Shown here: positions 15,565 to 23,543 of the stretch, piece after piece
Numbering within the stretch: the stretch's first letter is position 1
Layout: each line of letters opens with the position of its first letter
From: CAZTLE01 sp964614415
GTDB lineage: Bacteria; Bacteroidota; Bacteroidia; Flavobacteriales; Flavobacteriaceae
Assembly: GCA_964614415.1 (NCBI GenBank)
Contig: CAZTLE010000035.1
Coordinates: 1 to 25,855, forward strand
Reading direction: 5' to 3'
DNA length: 25,855 nucleotides
The notes under the pieces: model-generated
Told to the model about the DNA's origin: nothing
What the model saw: only the letters and a program-made list of their open reading frames with translations
The model's database searches: none
Program-made: the position numbers and the translations under genes

Positions 15565-16443
15565 ATGGCATCTTCCTTTGAAAAATACCAAAAACGCCGA
15601 CTCATTTCGTCTTATTTTTCAGTAGTAATAAGTATCTCGCTTGTGCTATTTCTCCTGGGACTATTGGGCCTTCTGATACTGAACACCAAGAAAGTAGCCG
15701 ATCATTTTAAAGAGAAGATCGCTCTTACTGTCTATCTCAAGGACACCGCCAAAGAGGTGGAGATCACCCAGCTGAAACAAAGTCTGGCACTGGCCGAGTA
15801 TACCAAATCGGCCGAATTCATCTCCAAAGAACAGGCTGCCGAGGACCACAGTGCGACCATCGGGGAGAACTTTATGGACTTCCTGGGTTATAACCCACTA
15901 CAGAACAGCATAGATGTATATCTCCTGGCCGACTATGTCTCTCCGGAGAAGCTCGAAGAAATTACCAGCGAGATCATGGCTAAGGATTTTGTGGAAGAGG
16001 TAGTCTATGACAAACCGCTGATTGCCTTGCTCAACGACAATGTGAAAAAAATAAGCCTTTGGGTGCTCATTCTAAGCGCCGTTTTTACTTTCATCGCTGT
16101 GTTACTTATCAACAGTTCCATCCGTTTATCGGTCTATGCTCGCCGCTTTACGATTAAAACAATGCAAATGGTAGGCGCAACCAAACGTTTCATCCGACGT
16201 CCTTTTATATGGAGAAGCGTACGTTTGGGAATCGTTGGAGCCTTGTTGGCGATGATCGGAATGGCTGGAGTGTTATATTACCTCAACCTGAGTTTTCCGG
16301 AGCTTCAATTACTGCAGGATAAACTGCTGTTGACCGGACTCTTTTTGTTCATCCTTGTAATGGGCGCTTTTATTACCTGGATAAGTACCTTCTTCGCAAC
16401 CCAACGTTTTTTAAACTTGCGAACTGATGAACTCTATTATTAA
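15565..16443 (+). CDS. ftsX: Cell-division protein FtsX
   Basis: Permease-like subunit of the FtsEX complex, which couples ATP hydrolysis by FtsE to activation of periplasmic peptidoglycan hydrolases at the septum. The 292-residue product has the FtsX layout: a short basic N-terminus, helix 1 (about 17-40), an extracytoplasmic domain (about 45-160), then helices at about 164-183, 220-241 and 255-278. The intracellular coupling segment KTMQMVGATKRFIRRPF (198-214) is the family signature. No ftsE is in the window. First gene of a plus-strand operon; its last six codons overlap the next gene. Confidence 0.93.
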   Translation: MASSFEKYQKRRLISSYFSVVISISLVLFLLGLLGLLILNTKKVADHFKEKIALTVYLKDTAKEVEITQLKQSLALAEYTKSAEFISKEQAAEDHSATIGENFMDFLGYNPLQNSIDVYLLADYVSPEKLEEITSEIMAKDFVEEVVYDKPLIALLNDNVKKISLWVLILSAVFTFIAVLLINSSIRLSVYARRFTIKTMQMVGATKRFIRRPFIWRSVRLGIVGALLAMIGMAGVLYYLNLSFPELQLLQDKLLLTGLFLFILVMGAFITWISTFFATQRFLNLRTDELYY

Positions 16444-16780
16444 AACCGTCCTGATTGTTGCCATTCCTGTTTTTGGCCTCGTATTTATTACGAAAAGTTG
16501 TGTAATCAATAATCCGCAACCTGAGGAGTGCGAAGTCAAAGAGGTGGTCATTTCTAAGATTTATGAGGGTTCCAGCTTTGATATTGTTTTTATCGATAAG
16601 GGAGGAGATCGTTACTACATCAATCGCGGCCTGGAACAGGGGTTGACCATTCCGGATTTACAGTCGCAGGTTTTAAATAAAAAGGTTACCTTGCACCTGC
16701 CCGTGCTTTTGCTGGGAACGTCTGAACATATTGCACAATTATCTGTGGCCGAAGACGTTGTGTTTACAGAATTTAATTGA
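16427..16780 (+). CDS. Hypothetical small membrane-anchored protein
   Basis: Not recognised. A 117-residue protein with one N-terminal hydrophobic helix (about 5-23) followed by ITKSC (Cys25), which could be a relaxed lipoprotein site or simply an anchor, and a soluble domain of beta-strand character (VVISKIYEGSSFDIVFIDKGGDRYYI). The ATG lies inside the end of ftsX in another frame (17-base overlap), and the stop is two bases before the DUF3098 ATG. That packing inside the ftsX-truB operon supports a real gene and suggests an envelope role, but no function can be assigned. Confidence 0.7.
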   Translation: MNSIIKTVLIVAIPVFGLVFITKSCVINNPQPEECEVKEVVISKIYEGSSFDIVFIDKGGDRYYINRGLEQGLTIPDLQSQVLNKKVTLHLPVLLLGTSEHIAQLSVAEDVVFTEFN

Positions 16781-16782
16781 CT

Positions 16783-17040
16783 ATGGGAGAAAAAAAGCGA
16801 AAAGAAGCCATCAAGCCAGCTTTCATCTTTGAAAAGAAGAACTACCAATTCATGATCCTGGGCGCCATTTTTATTGCGCTGGGATTCGTCTTCATGGCCG
16901 GTGGCGGTAGTGACGATCCTACTGTTTTTAACCCGGAAATGTACAACTGGCGGCGTATTCGATTAGCTCCTGCTCTTATCCTGATTGGTTTTGGGATCGA
17001 AGTATACGCTATTTTACTGAACCCCAGAAAAGGTTTATAA
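16783..17040 (+). CDS. DUF3098 family membrane protein
   Basis: An 85-residue protein with a basic N-terminus and two helices (about 23-40 and 62-78) joined by a short loop. FEKKNYQFMILGAIFIALGFVFMAGGG-type sequence followed by DDPTVFNPEMYNWRRIRLAP is typical of DUF3098, found next to ftsX and uppP in Bacteroidetes. Function is unknown. I start at ATG 16783 (MGEKKRKEA) rather than the TTG two codons before, since that would overlap the previous stop without need. The uppP ATG follows three bases after the stop. Confidence 0.87.
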   Translation: MGEKKRKEAIKPAFIFEKKNYQFMILGAIFIALGFVFMAGGGSDDPTVFNPEMYNWRRIRLAPALILIGFGIEVYAILLNPRKGL

Positions 17041-17043
17041 TCC

Positions 17044-17841
17044 ATGGACAGCCTGGATGCGATCGTCCTGGGCATCGTTCAGGGGTTTACTGAATTCCTA
17101 CCGGTTTCTTCCAGCGGACATCTGGAGCTGGGGAAGGCCATTTTGGGTGATACATCTATTCCCGAGGAAAGCCTCCTATTTACCGTAGTACTCCATTTTG
17201 CCACTGCTTTAAGCACGCTTGTCGTTTTCAGAAAAGACGTTTGGGACATCCTGAGAGGTTTGTTTCAGTTTACCTGGAACGAACAGACCAAATTCTCTCT
17301 GGGTATTGTTATTTCCATGATCCCGGCCGCTTTGGTAGGATTCTTCCTGGAAGAACAGCTGGAATCTTTTTTCGGCGGAAATATTGCCTTTGTCGGAGCC
17401 ATGCTGCTTGTCACCGCTTTGTTATTATGGCTCGCGGACCGTGCTAAAAACACAGAAAAAAAAGTGTCGTTTTCCAATGCCTTTGTGATAGGAATTGCAC
17501 AGGCGGTCGCCGTATTACCGGGGATATCGCGTAGCGGAGCCACCATTTCCACCTCGGTATTGCTGGGAAATGACAAAAGCAAAGCAGCCCGTTTCTCATT
17601 TCTTATGGTAGTGCCTCTTATCTTCGGAAAGATCGCCAAGGATATTGTAAGCGGAGACCTTTCTTCAGAAACAGCCAACTTAACCACACTCGGACTTGGA
17701 TTTGCAGCGGCCTTTATCTGCGGACTCATTGCCTGTACCTGGATGATCCACCTCGTACGAAGAAGCAAACTTACCTGGTTCGCCATTTACTGCTTACTGG
17801 TTGGAATTACAGCCATCGTTGTTAGCTTTGTAACGGAATGA
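17044..17841 (+). CDS. uppP: Undecaprenyl-diphosphatase UppP (BacA)
   Basis: Integral membrane phosphatase that recycles undecaprenyl diphosphate to the monophosphate carrier for peptidoglycan and other wall polymers; also confers bacitracin tolerance when abundant. The 265-residue product has the two family motifs: QGFTEFLPVSSSGH (13-26) and LPGISRSGAT (158-167), and about seven to eight hydrophobic helices. Length is normal. The stop overlaps the truB start (ATGA at 17838-17841), so the two are translationally coupled. Confidence 0.96.
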   Translation: MDSLDAIVLGIVQGFTEFLPVSSSGHLELGKAILGDTSIPEESLLFTVVLHFATALSTLVVFRKDVWDILRGLFQFTWNEQTKFSLGIVISMIPAALVGFFLEEQLESFFGGNIAFVGAMLLVTALLLWLADRAKNTEKKVSFSNAFVIGIAQAVAVLPGISRSGATISTSVLLGNDKSKAARFSFLMVVPLIFGKIAKDIVSGDLSSETANLTTLGLGFAAAFICGLIACTWMIHLVRRSKLTWFAIYCLLVGITAIVVSFVTE

Positions 17842-18533
17842 AAACTTCTGAAGATTACACACAAGGCCAGGTAGTGCTTATCGATAAGCCCCTGGAATGG
17901 ACTTCTTTTCAGGCAGTCAATAAGGTACGTTGGTTGCTAAAGAAACGATTCGGACTTAAAAAGATCAAGGTTGGACATGCGGGAACGCTGGATCCTCTGG
18001 CCACCGGCCTGCTCATTCTGTGCACCGGAAAGTTCACAAAGAAGATCGAGGCCTTTCAGGCTCAGGAGAAGGAGTATACCGGAACCATTACCCTGGGAGC
18101 AACGACCCCAAGTTATGACCTGGAAACCGAAGTTGACAGAACTTTCGATATTTCCGGAATTACCGAAGAAGATATCCGGCAAGCCACAGGGCAGTTCATC
18201 GGAACGATCGATCAAAGACCTCCGGTGTTTTCAGCCATCAAGAAAGACGGGAAACGATTGTACGAACTGGCACGCAAGGGAACCGAGGTGGATGTACCCA
18301 CCCGGAAGGTTACCATTACCACTTTCGACATTACCCGTATTGCACTCCCGAATGTTGATTTTAAGGTGGTGTGTAGCAAGGGAACCTACATTAGATCGCT
18401 CGCCCACGATTTTGGTGAGGCCTTACACAATGGAGCGCATCTTTCGGCGTTACGTAGAACAAGGATTGGTGATTTTCATGTCGATGACGCCCAAACCATC
18501 GATAGTTTTGAAGCCCAATTAACGGAACGATAA
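17838..18533 (+). CDS. truB: tRNA pseudouridine-55 synthase TruB
   Basis: Makes pseudouridine at position 55 in the T-arm of tRNAs. The 231-residue product carries the catalytic GHAGTLDPLATGLL (46-59) with nucleophile Asp52, and the later family motifs RQPPVFSAIK-like (DQRPPVFSAIK, about 125-135), GKRLYELARKG and GTYIRSLAHDFG. It is shorter than the E. coli enzyme and lacks the C-terminal PUA-like domain, which is usual for Bacteroidetes. Last gene of the ftsX-truB operon; no clear terminator follows in the 53-base gap to the next gene. Confidence 0.96.
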   Translation: MKTSEDYTQGQVVLIDKPLEWTSFQAVNKVRWLLKKRFGLKKIKVGHAGTLDPLATGLLILCTGKFTKKIEAFQAQEKEYTGTITLGATTPSYDLETEVDRTFDISGITEEDIRQATGQFIGTIDQRPPVFSAIKKDGKRLYELARKGTEVDVPTRKVTITTFDITRIALPNVDFKVVCSKGTYIRSLAHDFGEALHNGAHLSALRRTRIGDFHVDDAQTIDSFEAQLTER

Positions 18534-18586
18534 CCTACTGAATTCCATTTAGTTTACTATTTTAGACGAAAATTCTTACGTCCCCA

Positions 18587-19273
18587 ATGAATTTTAACTA
18601 TTCATACCGCGCCTTTTTGATCTCTTCATTGCTGGTAGGGAATATCATTTTGTTTTTCAACATCATAAAGATCTCCCGCTATCAGGAGGTAGAAGAAGAA
18701 TTGGTAGGGGTAGAATATCTTCCGGAGGAAATACTGCTGGAAGAAGAGGAACTGGCGATCGCCACTCCGCAGGATGCCAAGGTAGAAACGCATCGCGCAT
18801 TTAATGAAGCTGAAAAGTTTATTAAGGAAGCTGAGACCGAACGTGAGGACATTTCCGAAGAAATGGAAACCAAGCTGGCAGAGATGAAGGAGGCCATTGA
18901 CAATGGCAGCGACCCCTTCGAAATTCCTGAGCTTAGTGAAGATGCGCTTTCCGAGCTTGACACAAAGAAAAAGACCAAACGTGGAGCCAATAGAAACAGT
19001 ACGAACAGTTACAGCCTGAAAGGCCGTGACGCCATGTTTCTACCCAATCCTGTTTATACCTGTGAAGGTTTTGGGAAAGTGGTAATCTCTATCGAAGTAA
19101 GCGCTACCGGAAAAGTTGTAAAAGCCAATTTCAACAAAAAGCTATCCTCCACTACCAATCAGTGCCTCATTGATCAGGCTTTGGAATATGCAAAAATAAG
19201 CCGATTCTCTACGGACGCTTCTCAATTGGAACAGCTCGGTACCATCACGTACAACTTTCCCGGACAGCGATAA
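18587..19273 (+). CDS. TonB-like energy-transducer protein
   Basis: A 228-residue protein with an N-terminal anchor helix (about 8-28), an acidic and probably coiled-coil periplasmic segment (33-125; many Glu/Ile/Leu, e.g. EEILLEEEEL), and a C-terminal domain (147-228) of TonB_C type: FLPNPVYTCEGFGKVVISIEV, SATGKVVKANF, and a final IDQALEYAKISRF. The pair Cys159/Cys193 may form a disulphide. It lacks the Pro/Lys-rich linker of classical TonB and has no ExbB/ExbD genes nearby, so it may serve one specific receptor or have another envelope role. The stop abuts the thioredoxin-fold gene stop (TAATTA). Confidence 0.72.
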   Translation: MNFNYSYRAFLISSLLVGNIILFFNIIKISRYQEVEEELVGVEYLPEEILLEEEELAIATPQDAKVETHRAFNEAEKFIKEAETEREDISEEMETKLAEMKEAIDNGSDPFEIPELSEDALSELDTKKKTKRGANRNSTNSYSLKGRDAMFLPNPVYTCEGFGKVVISIEVSATGKVVKANFNKKLSSTTNQCLIDQALEYAKISRFSTDASQLEQLGTITYNFPGQR

Positions 19274-19900
19274 TTAGTCTATAAGCCGGGAGAGGTCTTC
19301 GATGATATTCTCTCCTTTATCCTTGTTGTACCATACCTGAAGGTCTTTCTTGAACTCAGGGGTCAACATCCCATGCTCTTTCTTGAAGTCAGCTACCATG
19401 GCGGTGGCAATGGAAGGCCTGGGGCCCCAGTCGGCCACGACACCTCCGGCATCACGGTCAAACACAATGAGTTTGGGAATGGACATAGAACCATTGGTAA
19501 GGAAGGCATTCATCAATTCCGGGTTTTCGTCGCGTAGCACAACATTGAGGTTGATCCCGGGAGCCAGTTCGGCCAACTTATTCATGGCCGACATCGACTG
19601 GGCGGCATCGCCACACCAGCTTTCGGTAATGACCAGCCATTCCTGACTGCCTCCGAAGTTCTCGAACTTTTGGGTCACTGCGTCCGGGATACGGGTCGTT
19701 TTATCGAGGCGCTTCATGCGGGCGTTGTTCAACAACGTATATTGTGATAGGCTGGCGCTTTGTGAAAGCCCTGTACTGGTGCCCTCTTCCACATGATGAG
19801 CCATAAGATCTTTATACTCTTCATAGGTCATTGCCTTTTGCAGGCCTTTGATGACCAGATTATTTTTTTCTGTTTTTGTCAATTCTGCTACTTTTTCCAT
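19274..19900 (-). CDS. Thioredoxin-fold family protein
   Basis: A 208-residue cytoplasmic protein of the thioredoxin superfamily (Thioredoxin_9-like). An N-terminal helical region (1-80) precedes the fold; the active-site position reads SWCGDAAQ (94-101), so Cys96 has no CXXC partner, and SIPKLIVFD (about 138-146) supplies the cis-proline loop. A lone cysteine suggests a role other than dithiol disulphide exchange, e.g. bacillithiol/low-molecular-thiol or peroxide chemistry; this is inference. No signal peptide. Converges with the TonB-like gene without spacer and diverges from tag, 62 bases away. Confidence 0.87.
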   Translation of the reverse strand: MEKVAELTKTEKNNLVIKGLQKAMTYEEYKDLMAHHVEEGTSTGLSQSASLSQYTLLNNARMKRLDKTTRIPDAVTQKFENFGGSQEWLVITESWCGDAAQSMSAMNKLAELAPGINLNVVLRDENPELMNAFLTNGSMSIPKLIVFDRDAGGVVADWGPRPSIATAMVADFKKEHGMLTPEFKKDLQVWYNKDKGENIIEDLSRLID

Positions 19901-19962
19901 GGTGGATAAGACGTACTTTTTTTAAAAAACTTACTACTTTAGAATTCACTAAAAATGAGACC

Positions 19963-20529
19963 ATGAAGCAAGAGCGATGCCATTGGGCTGGAAACGATCC
20001 GTTGTACATTGATTATCATGACAATGAGTGGGGTGTTCCGGTATACGATGACGATACTTTATTCGAATTTCTGATCCTTGAGACCTTTCAGGCGGGACTG
20101 AGCTGGATTACGGTTTTACGCAAACGGGAGAATTTCAGAAGGGCCTTTGACAACTTCGACTACAAGAAGATCGCCAACTACGGCGAAGCAAAGATAGCCT
20201 CACTACTGGAGGATGCGGGGATCATCCGGAACAAATTAAAAGTAAGGGCTACGGTCTCCAATGCACAGGCTTTTATGAAGGTTCAGGAAGAGTTCGGCAG
20301 TTTTAGTAAGTACATATGGGGCTTTGTAGATGGCAAGCCTATTAAGAACAAGTTTAAAACCCTGGCTGAAGTACCTGCAAATACTCCCCTAAGTGATACA
20401 ATAAGTAAGGACTTAAAGAAACGCGGATTTAAGTTTGTGGGAACCACCGTGGTATACGCACATATGCAAGCCACAGGGATGGTCAACGACCACCTGGTGA
20501 ATTGTCCGCAATACGATACAGTGTGCTAG
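19963..20529 (+). CDS. tag: DNA-3-methyladenine glycosylase I
   Basis: Base-excision-repair enzyme that removes 3-methyladenine from alkylated DNA. The 188-residue product has the length of E. coli Tag. Zinc ligands Cys6 (ERCHW) and His19 (DYHDNEWG) at the N-terminus and the C-terminal NDHLVNC pair match the family zinc snap. The catalytic glutamate region is LETFQAGLSWITVLRKRENF-like (Glu40). I start at ATG 19963 (MKQERCHWAG); the frame is open further upstream but without family sequence. Its TAG overlaps the stop of the convergent TPR gene by four bases. Confidence 0.95.
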   Translation: MKQERCHWAGNDPLYIDYHDNEWGVPVYDDDTLFEFLILETFQAGLSWITVLRKRENFRRAFDNFDYKKIANYGEAKIASLLEDAGIIRNKLKVRATVSNAQAFMKVQEEFGSFSKYIWGFVDGKPIKNKFKTLAEVPANTPLSDTISKDLKKRGFKFVGTTVVYAHMQATGMVNDHLVNCPQYDTVC

Positions 20530-20876
20530 TTTGTCCCGTTGGACATCGTAATGTACTTATTGGAATCGAGCTTAATATCCAGCGCCTTTAGGGTTTGCTT
20601 GTAGCGGAAGATCAGAATCTTATCCGAAGGCTTCTCGATCTCGAAGAGTGTTTCGAACCACTTCTTCGCCTTTAGGTATTCTCCCTGAAAATAGTAGCCG
20701 TTCGCCAGTTTCTTATACACATCGGGCGTGCCGTAACCTTCTTTTACCACTTGCTCATACACCTTAACTACATCAATATCCTTGTTAACGTCGGTTTTGG
20801 AAGTGGGTGATTGTGAAAATGTTGAAGTCGTTCCAAGGGCAAGGAACAAAAACATAAGTAGGGCGGTTTTTTTCAT
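20526..20876 (-). CDS. Small secreted TPR protein
   Basis: A 116-residue protein with a signal peptide (about 1-21, ending FSQ) and one to two TPR-like helical repeats (36-80: VVKVYEQVVKEGY, then YKKLANGYYFQGEY and AKKWFETLF). The pattern and the following RYKQTLKAL closely resemble the N-terminal TPR region of flavobacterial OmpA-family proteins (TPR, PD40 repeats, then OmpA), but the beta-propeller and OmpA domains are absent here. It is either a stand-alone periplasmic adaptor or a shortened relative. A small hairpin TGTAG/CTACA lies just upstream of the start. Function unknown. Confidence 0.78.
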   Translation of the reverse strand: MKKTALLMFLFLALGTTSTFSQSPTSKTDVNKDIDVVKVYEQVVKEGYGTPDVYKKLANGYYFQGEYLKAKKWFETLFEIEKPSDKILIFRYKQTLKALDIKLDSNKYITMSNGTN

Positions 20877-21088
20877 AGGGGATGTAGGGGTTTTTCTACA
20901 CGCAATGTGCTAATTATCTGATTAAAAAGCAAATAAATTCGACGAAATACCTGTTTGTGAGAATTTTAGCATCCTTCTGTCAGTATTGAAAAACGTAGAT
21001 AACCCCTATAAATTGTGATCTGCCAGGACATATATTCTTAAAAAAATACCGATCTTAGGGATATGATCATAATTGTCTTCAAGTATTC
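20877..21088. other. Divergent intergenic region, no gene seen
   Basis: The 212-base gap between the TPR gene (-) and the receptor-like gene (+) is AT-rich and carries no frame with coding character. TAGGGGTT near 20885 and AACCCCTA near 21001 are inverted copies, about 110 bases apart. I find no exact TAnnTTTG element on either strand; promoters for both genes should lie here. Confidence 0.5.
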
Positions 21089-22738
21089 ATGAGATCTGTA
21101 CTATTCTTTTTGATTATACAATGCCTGGTTGGATTTTCCGGTCTTGCGCTTGCTCAAACATCGGAAAATAAGATTGTCCGGGGGCAGGTCACATTCCAGG
21201 ATGTTCCGGTTCCAAATGTGAATATTGCCGTGGAAGGGACTTCCCGAGGGACCAGATCAGATATCGAAGGAAGATTTGAGATCAGGGTCGATGCGGGAAA
21301 CGTCATTGCATTTAGCCATGTGGGCTTTAGATCTATTGAAATTGTTATTGAAGATACTACCGAAGTATTGAATATCGCCCTGGACGATTTTGTCAATGAA
21401 TTAGACGAAGTGATCATCACCTCAAGAAAGGAGGTCAATCAGTTAGAGTCGTTCGAAGAGGCGATGTCCATAGAAATCAAAACCCCCAGCGGAACATTCA
21501 AACCTAAGGCGTTCTCTTCGGTTGTGCACTACGTTAGTAATAGCGAGTTAAAGCGTGTCGCGAGCCCAACGTTAGGAGATTTCCTGTACAACAGGTATGC
21601 CGGAGTAGATGCAGGAAGTCTGAGATATTTCGTTGATGGCATCCCATACTTTCAAGAGCCTGCTATTCCATACGGGCAAATAGTGCATATGTATGTCACT
21701 AAAGGCAGTGTTTTCATCCTTACGGAGAACGCCCCGGAACTGATACGGCTTAGACGGGAGAGGACTGCAGAGAAATTTCGCAATCAGAATTTCTACGCCA
21801 ACGATGCAAGCAGTGTGACCCCCGAGGTATTATACTCAAGTGCCTATTCAGTTGTCATAAGAAATTTCAACAGTAAGGAAGAAGCTTTTGCCATATATAC
21901 GAATCACCTTAGTGATCAAATCGAAGATTATCCGGACCATATTGCCGTAGCAAAAGAGTTCGCTTTCTACTACGAAGATGTAACGATGGCTACCGAAATA
22001 TTAACAGCGCTTAGCCAACAGCATGCGAATCGACCTGATATACTAAAAGCAATCGCCTATCAATTACAAGCCCTGGGAAGCAGGAGGCAAGCCGTTCTTT
22101 TGTACGAGAAGATTGCCCGTCTCAGACCGGACTATGCTCAATCGTATCGGGATCTGGCAAATGCATATCACGAAAATGAGCAATTCAGACACGCATGGAG
22201 GTACTATATGGCCTACTTGCGGAAAGGAGGTGAAATGAATGACGAAGGGATAAGCGATATGGTGTATACAGAAATGGAGTACTTGTATTTTAACCGGAAA
22301 AATCAAACCGAAATTAAGGAGACCTTTGTTCCGAAGAGTGAGAATATTTATGATTCTCGAAAAGATATCCGTGTTGTTTTTGAATGGAACACATCGGAGG
22401 CCGAATTCGAATTGGAGTTTGTCAATCCCGGACAACGATCTTACCAGTTTGATCATAGCCTGGCGGGTAATCCTGACCTCATATCGGATGAAAAAACCAA
22501 AGGATATTCCAGTAAAGAATTTATTATCGACGATTTGGGCACCGGAGTATGGCTGGCAAATCTAAGCTACAAAGGCAATAAGACGTCGCAACCTACCTTT
22601 CTAAAAGCCGCTGTTTACTACGATTGGGGAAGTCCCAATCAAAGACAGGAAATCCGGATATATCAACTTCATGAACGTCGGGATAAACTACAGCTGTTTC
22701 GTTTTACGAATGAGACCCGGGAAACAGCGGGTCGCTAA
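21089..22738 (+). CDS. Secreted CarboxypepD_reg / plug-like / TPR / DUF2135-like protein
   Basis: A 549-residue exported protein. Order of parts: signal peptide (1-23, ALAQT); a carboxypeptidase-D regulatory-like beta-sandwich (28-110; RGQVTFQDVPVPNVNI, TRSDIEGRFEI, ending ELDEVIITSR), as at the N-terminus of SusC/TonB-dependent receptors; a plug-like segment (about 145-210) with YFVDGIPY (180-187); TPR helices (about 315-380, e.g. AQSYRDLANAYHENEQF); and a C-terminal beta-domain (425-540; DIRVVFEWNTSEAEFEL ... GTGVWLANLSYKG) resembling DUF2135. There is no outer-membrane barrel, so it is not a transporter. Probably periplasmic or outer-membrane associated; function unknown. Confidence 0.82.
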   Translation: MRSVLFFLIIQCLVGFSGLALAQTSENKIVRGQVTFQDVPVPNVNIAVEGTSRGTRSDIEGRFEIRVDAGNVIAFSHVGFRSIEIVIEDTTEVLNIALDDFVNELDEVIITSRKEVNQLESFEEAMSIEIKTPSGTFKPKAFSSVVHYVSNSELKRVASPTLGDFLYNRYAGVDAGSLRYFVDGIPYFQEPAIPYGQIVHMYVTKGSVFILTENAPELIRLRRERTAEKFRNQNFYANDASSVTPEVLYSSAYSVVIRNFNSKEEAFAIYTNHLSDQIEDYPDHIAVAKEFAFYYEDVTMATEILTALSQQHANRPDILKAIAYQLQALGSRRQAVLLYEKIARLRPDYAQSYRDLANAYHENEQFRHAWRYYMAYLRKGGEMNDEGISDMVYTEMEYLYFNRKNQTEIKETFVPKSENIYDSRKDIRVVFEWNTSEAEFELEFVNPGQRSYQFDHSLAGNPDLISDEKTKGYSSKEFIIDDLGTGVWLANLSYKGNKTSQPTFLKAAVYYDWGSPNQRQEIRIYQLHERRDKLQLFRFTNETRETAGR

Positions 22739-22742
22739 GATA

Positions 22743-23396
22743 TTAGGCAGTTGAATCAGTTCGTAAAAATTCCAAAAACACCTCCCTCGATATCTCCCGT
22801 GCCCCGAACCGCTCCAAATGCTCAGTGTATACCTGACAATCAATAAGTCGGTACTCTTGCTTCTGAAGATGGGTCACCCAATAGTGAAAACCCACCTTGG
22901 AGGCATCCCGTTCATGGCTAAACATACTCTCACCGCAAAACACTTTGAGTTCGGGCAGGTCGATTCCGTATAACCCTCCAACCAGCGTATCGTCACTCCA
23001 CACCTCGACGGAAGTAGCATGCCCCACCTGGTGTAGTTCACAATAAGCAACGATCATAGCTTCGGTGATCCAGGTACCTTCCTGATCCCGGCGCGGAACA
23101 GTAGCACAGTTTCGGATTACGTCTTCAAAGCAAGTATTCACCGTCACTCTGAACTTATCCGACGCTACAGTACGTGCCAGGCTTTTGGATACCTTAAACT
23201 CGTCGGGAAACAGCACCATCCTGGGATCAGGACTCCACCAGAGTATGGGTTGTCCCTCCGAATACCACGGGAAAATCCCCGATCTATAGGCCAGCAAAAG
23301 GCGTTCGAGGGAAAGGTCACCACCCAGCGCAAGTAACCCGTCTTCCATGGCTTCGGAGGTGTCGGGGAACCATAATGATTGGTCTAAGAGGTACAT
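22743..23396 (-). CDS. aat: Leucyl/phenylalanyl-tRNA--protein transferase
   Basis: Transfers Leu or Phe from aminoacyl-tRNA to proteins with N-terminal Arg or Lys, marking them for ClpAP degradation by the N-end rule. The 217-residue product is of normal length. Family motifs are GLLALGGDLSLERLLLAYRSG-type (from about residue 20), IFPWYSEGQPILWWSPDPRM (41-60), the later GTWITEAMIVAYCELH and the Cys-containing GGLYGIDLPELKVFCGESMFS-type core. Starts at ATG 23396. Four bases separate its stop from the convergent receptor-like gene. Confidence 0.96.
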   Translation of the reverse strand: MYLLDQSLWFPDTSEAMEDGLLALGGDLSLERLLLAYRSGIFPWYSEGQPILWWSPDPRMVLFPDEFKVSKSLARTVASDKFRVTVNTCFEDVIRNCATVPRRDQEGTWITEAMIVAYCELHQVGHATSVEVWSDDTLVGGLYGIDLPELKVFCGESMFSHERDASKVGFHYWVTHLQKQEYRLIDCQVYTEHLERFGAREISREVFLEFLRTDSTA

Positions 23397-23543
23397 TTTC
23401 AGAGGAAAATCGGAATGTTAAAAAGGGAAAAACGGTTTGAATTTCGAACTTTTTTTTGAACCTTTATATACTTTTTTGACACTAATATTTGTTCATCATT
23501 GTTTTATTGAGTTTGTCAATCAAGTAACCTTAACCACAAACTG

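Noticed and set aside
20877..21088. Inverted TAGGGGTT/AACCCCTA copies as a riboswitch or mobile-element end
   Set aside because: The arms are short, about 110 bases apart, and no further structure or duplicated target site is seen.
23415..23459. A 14-codon plus-strand frame (MLKREKRFEFRTFF) before the orphan terminator
   Set aside because: Too short and too A/T-driven to support as a gene; no promoter or conserved motif seen.
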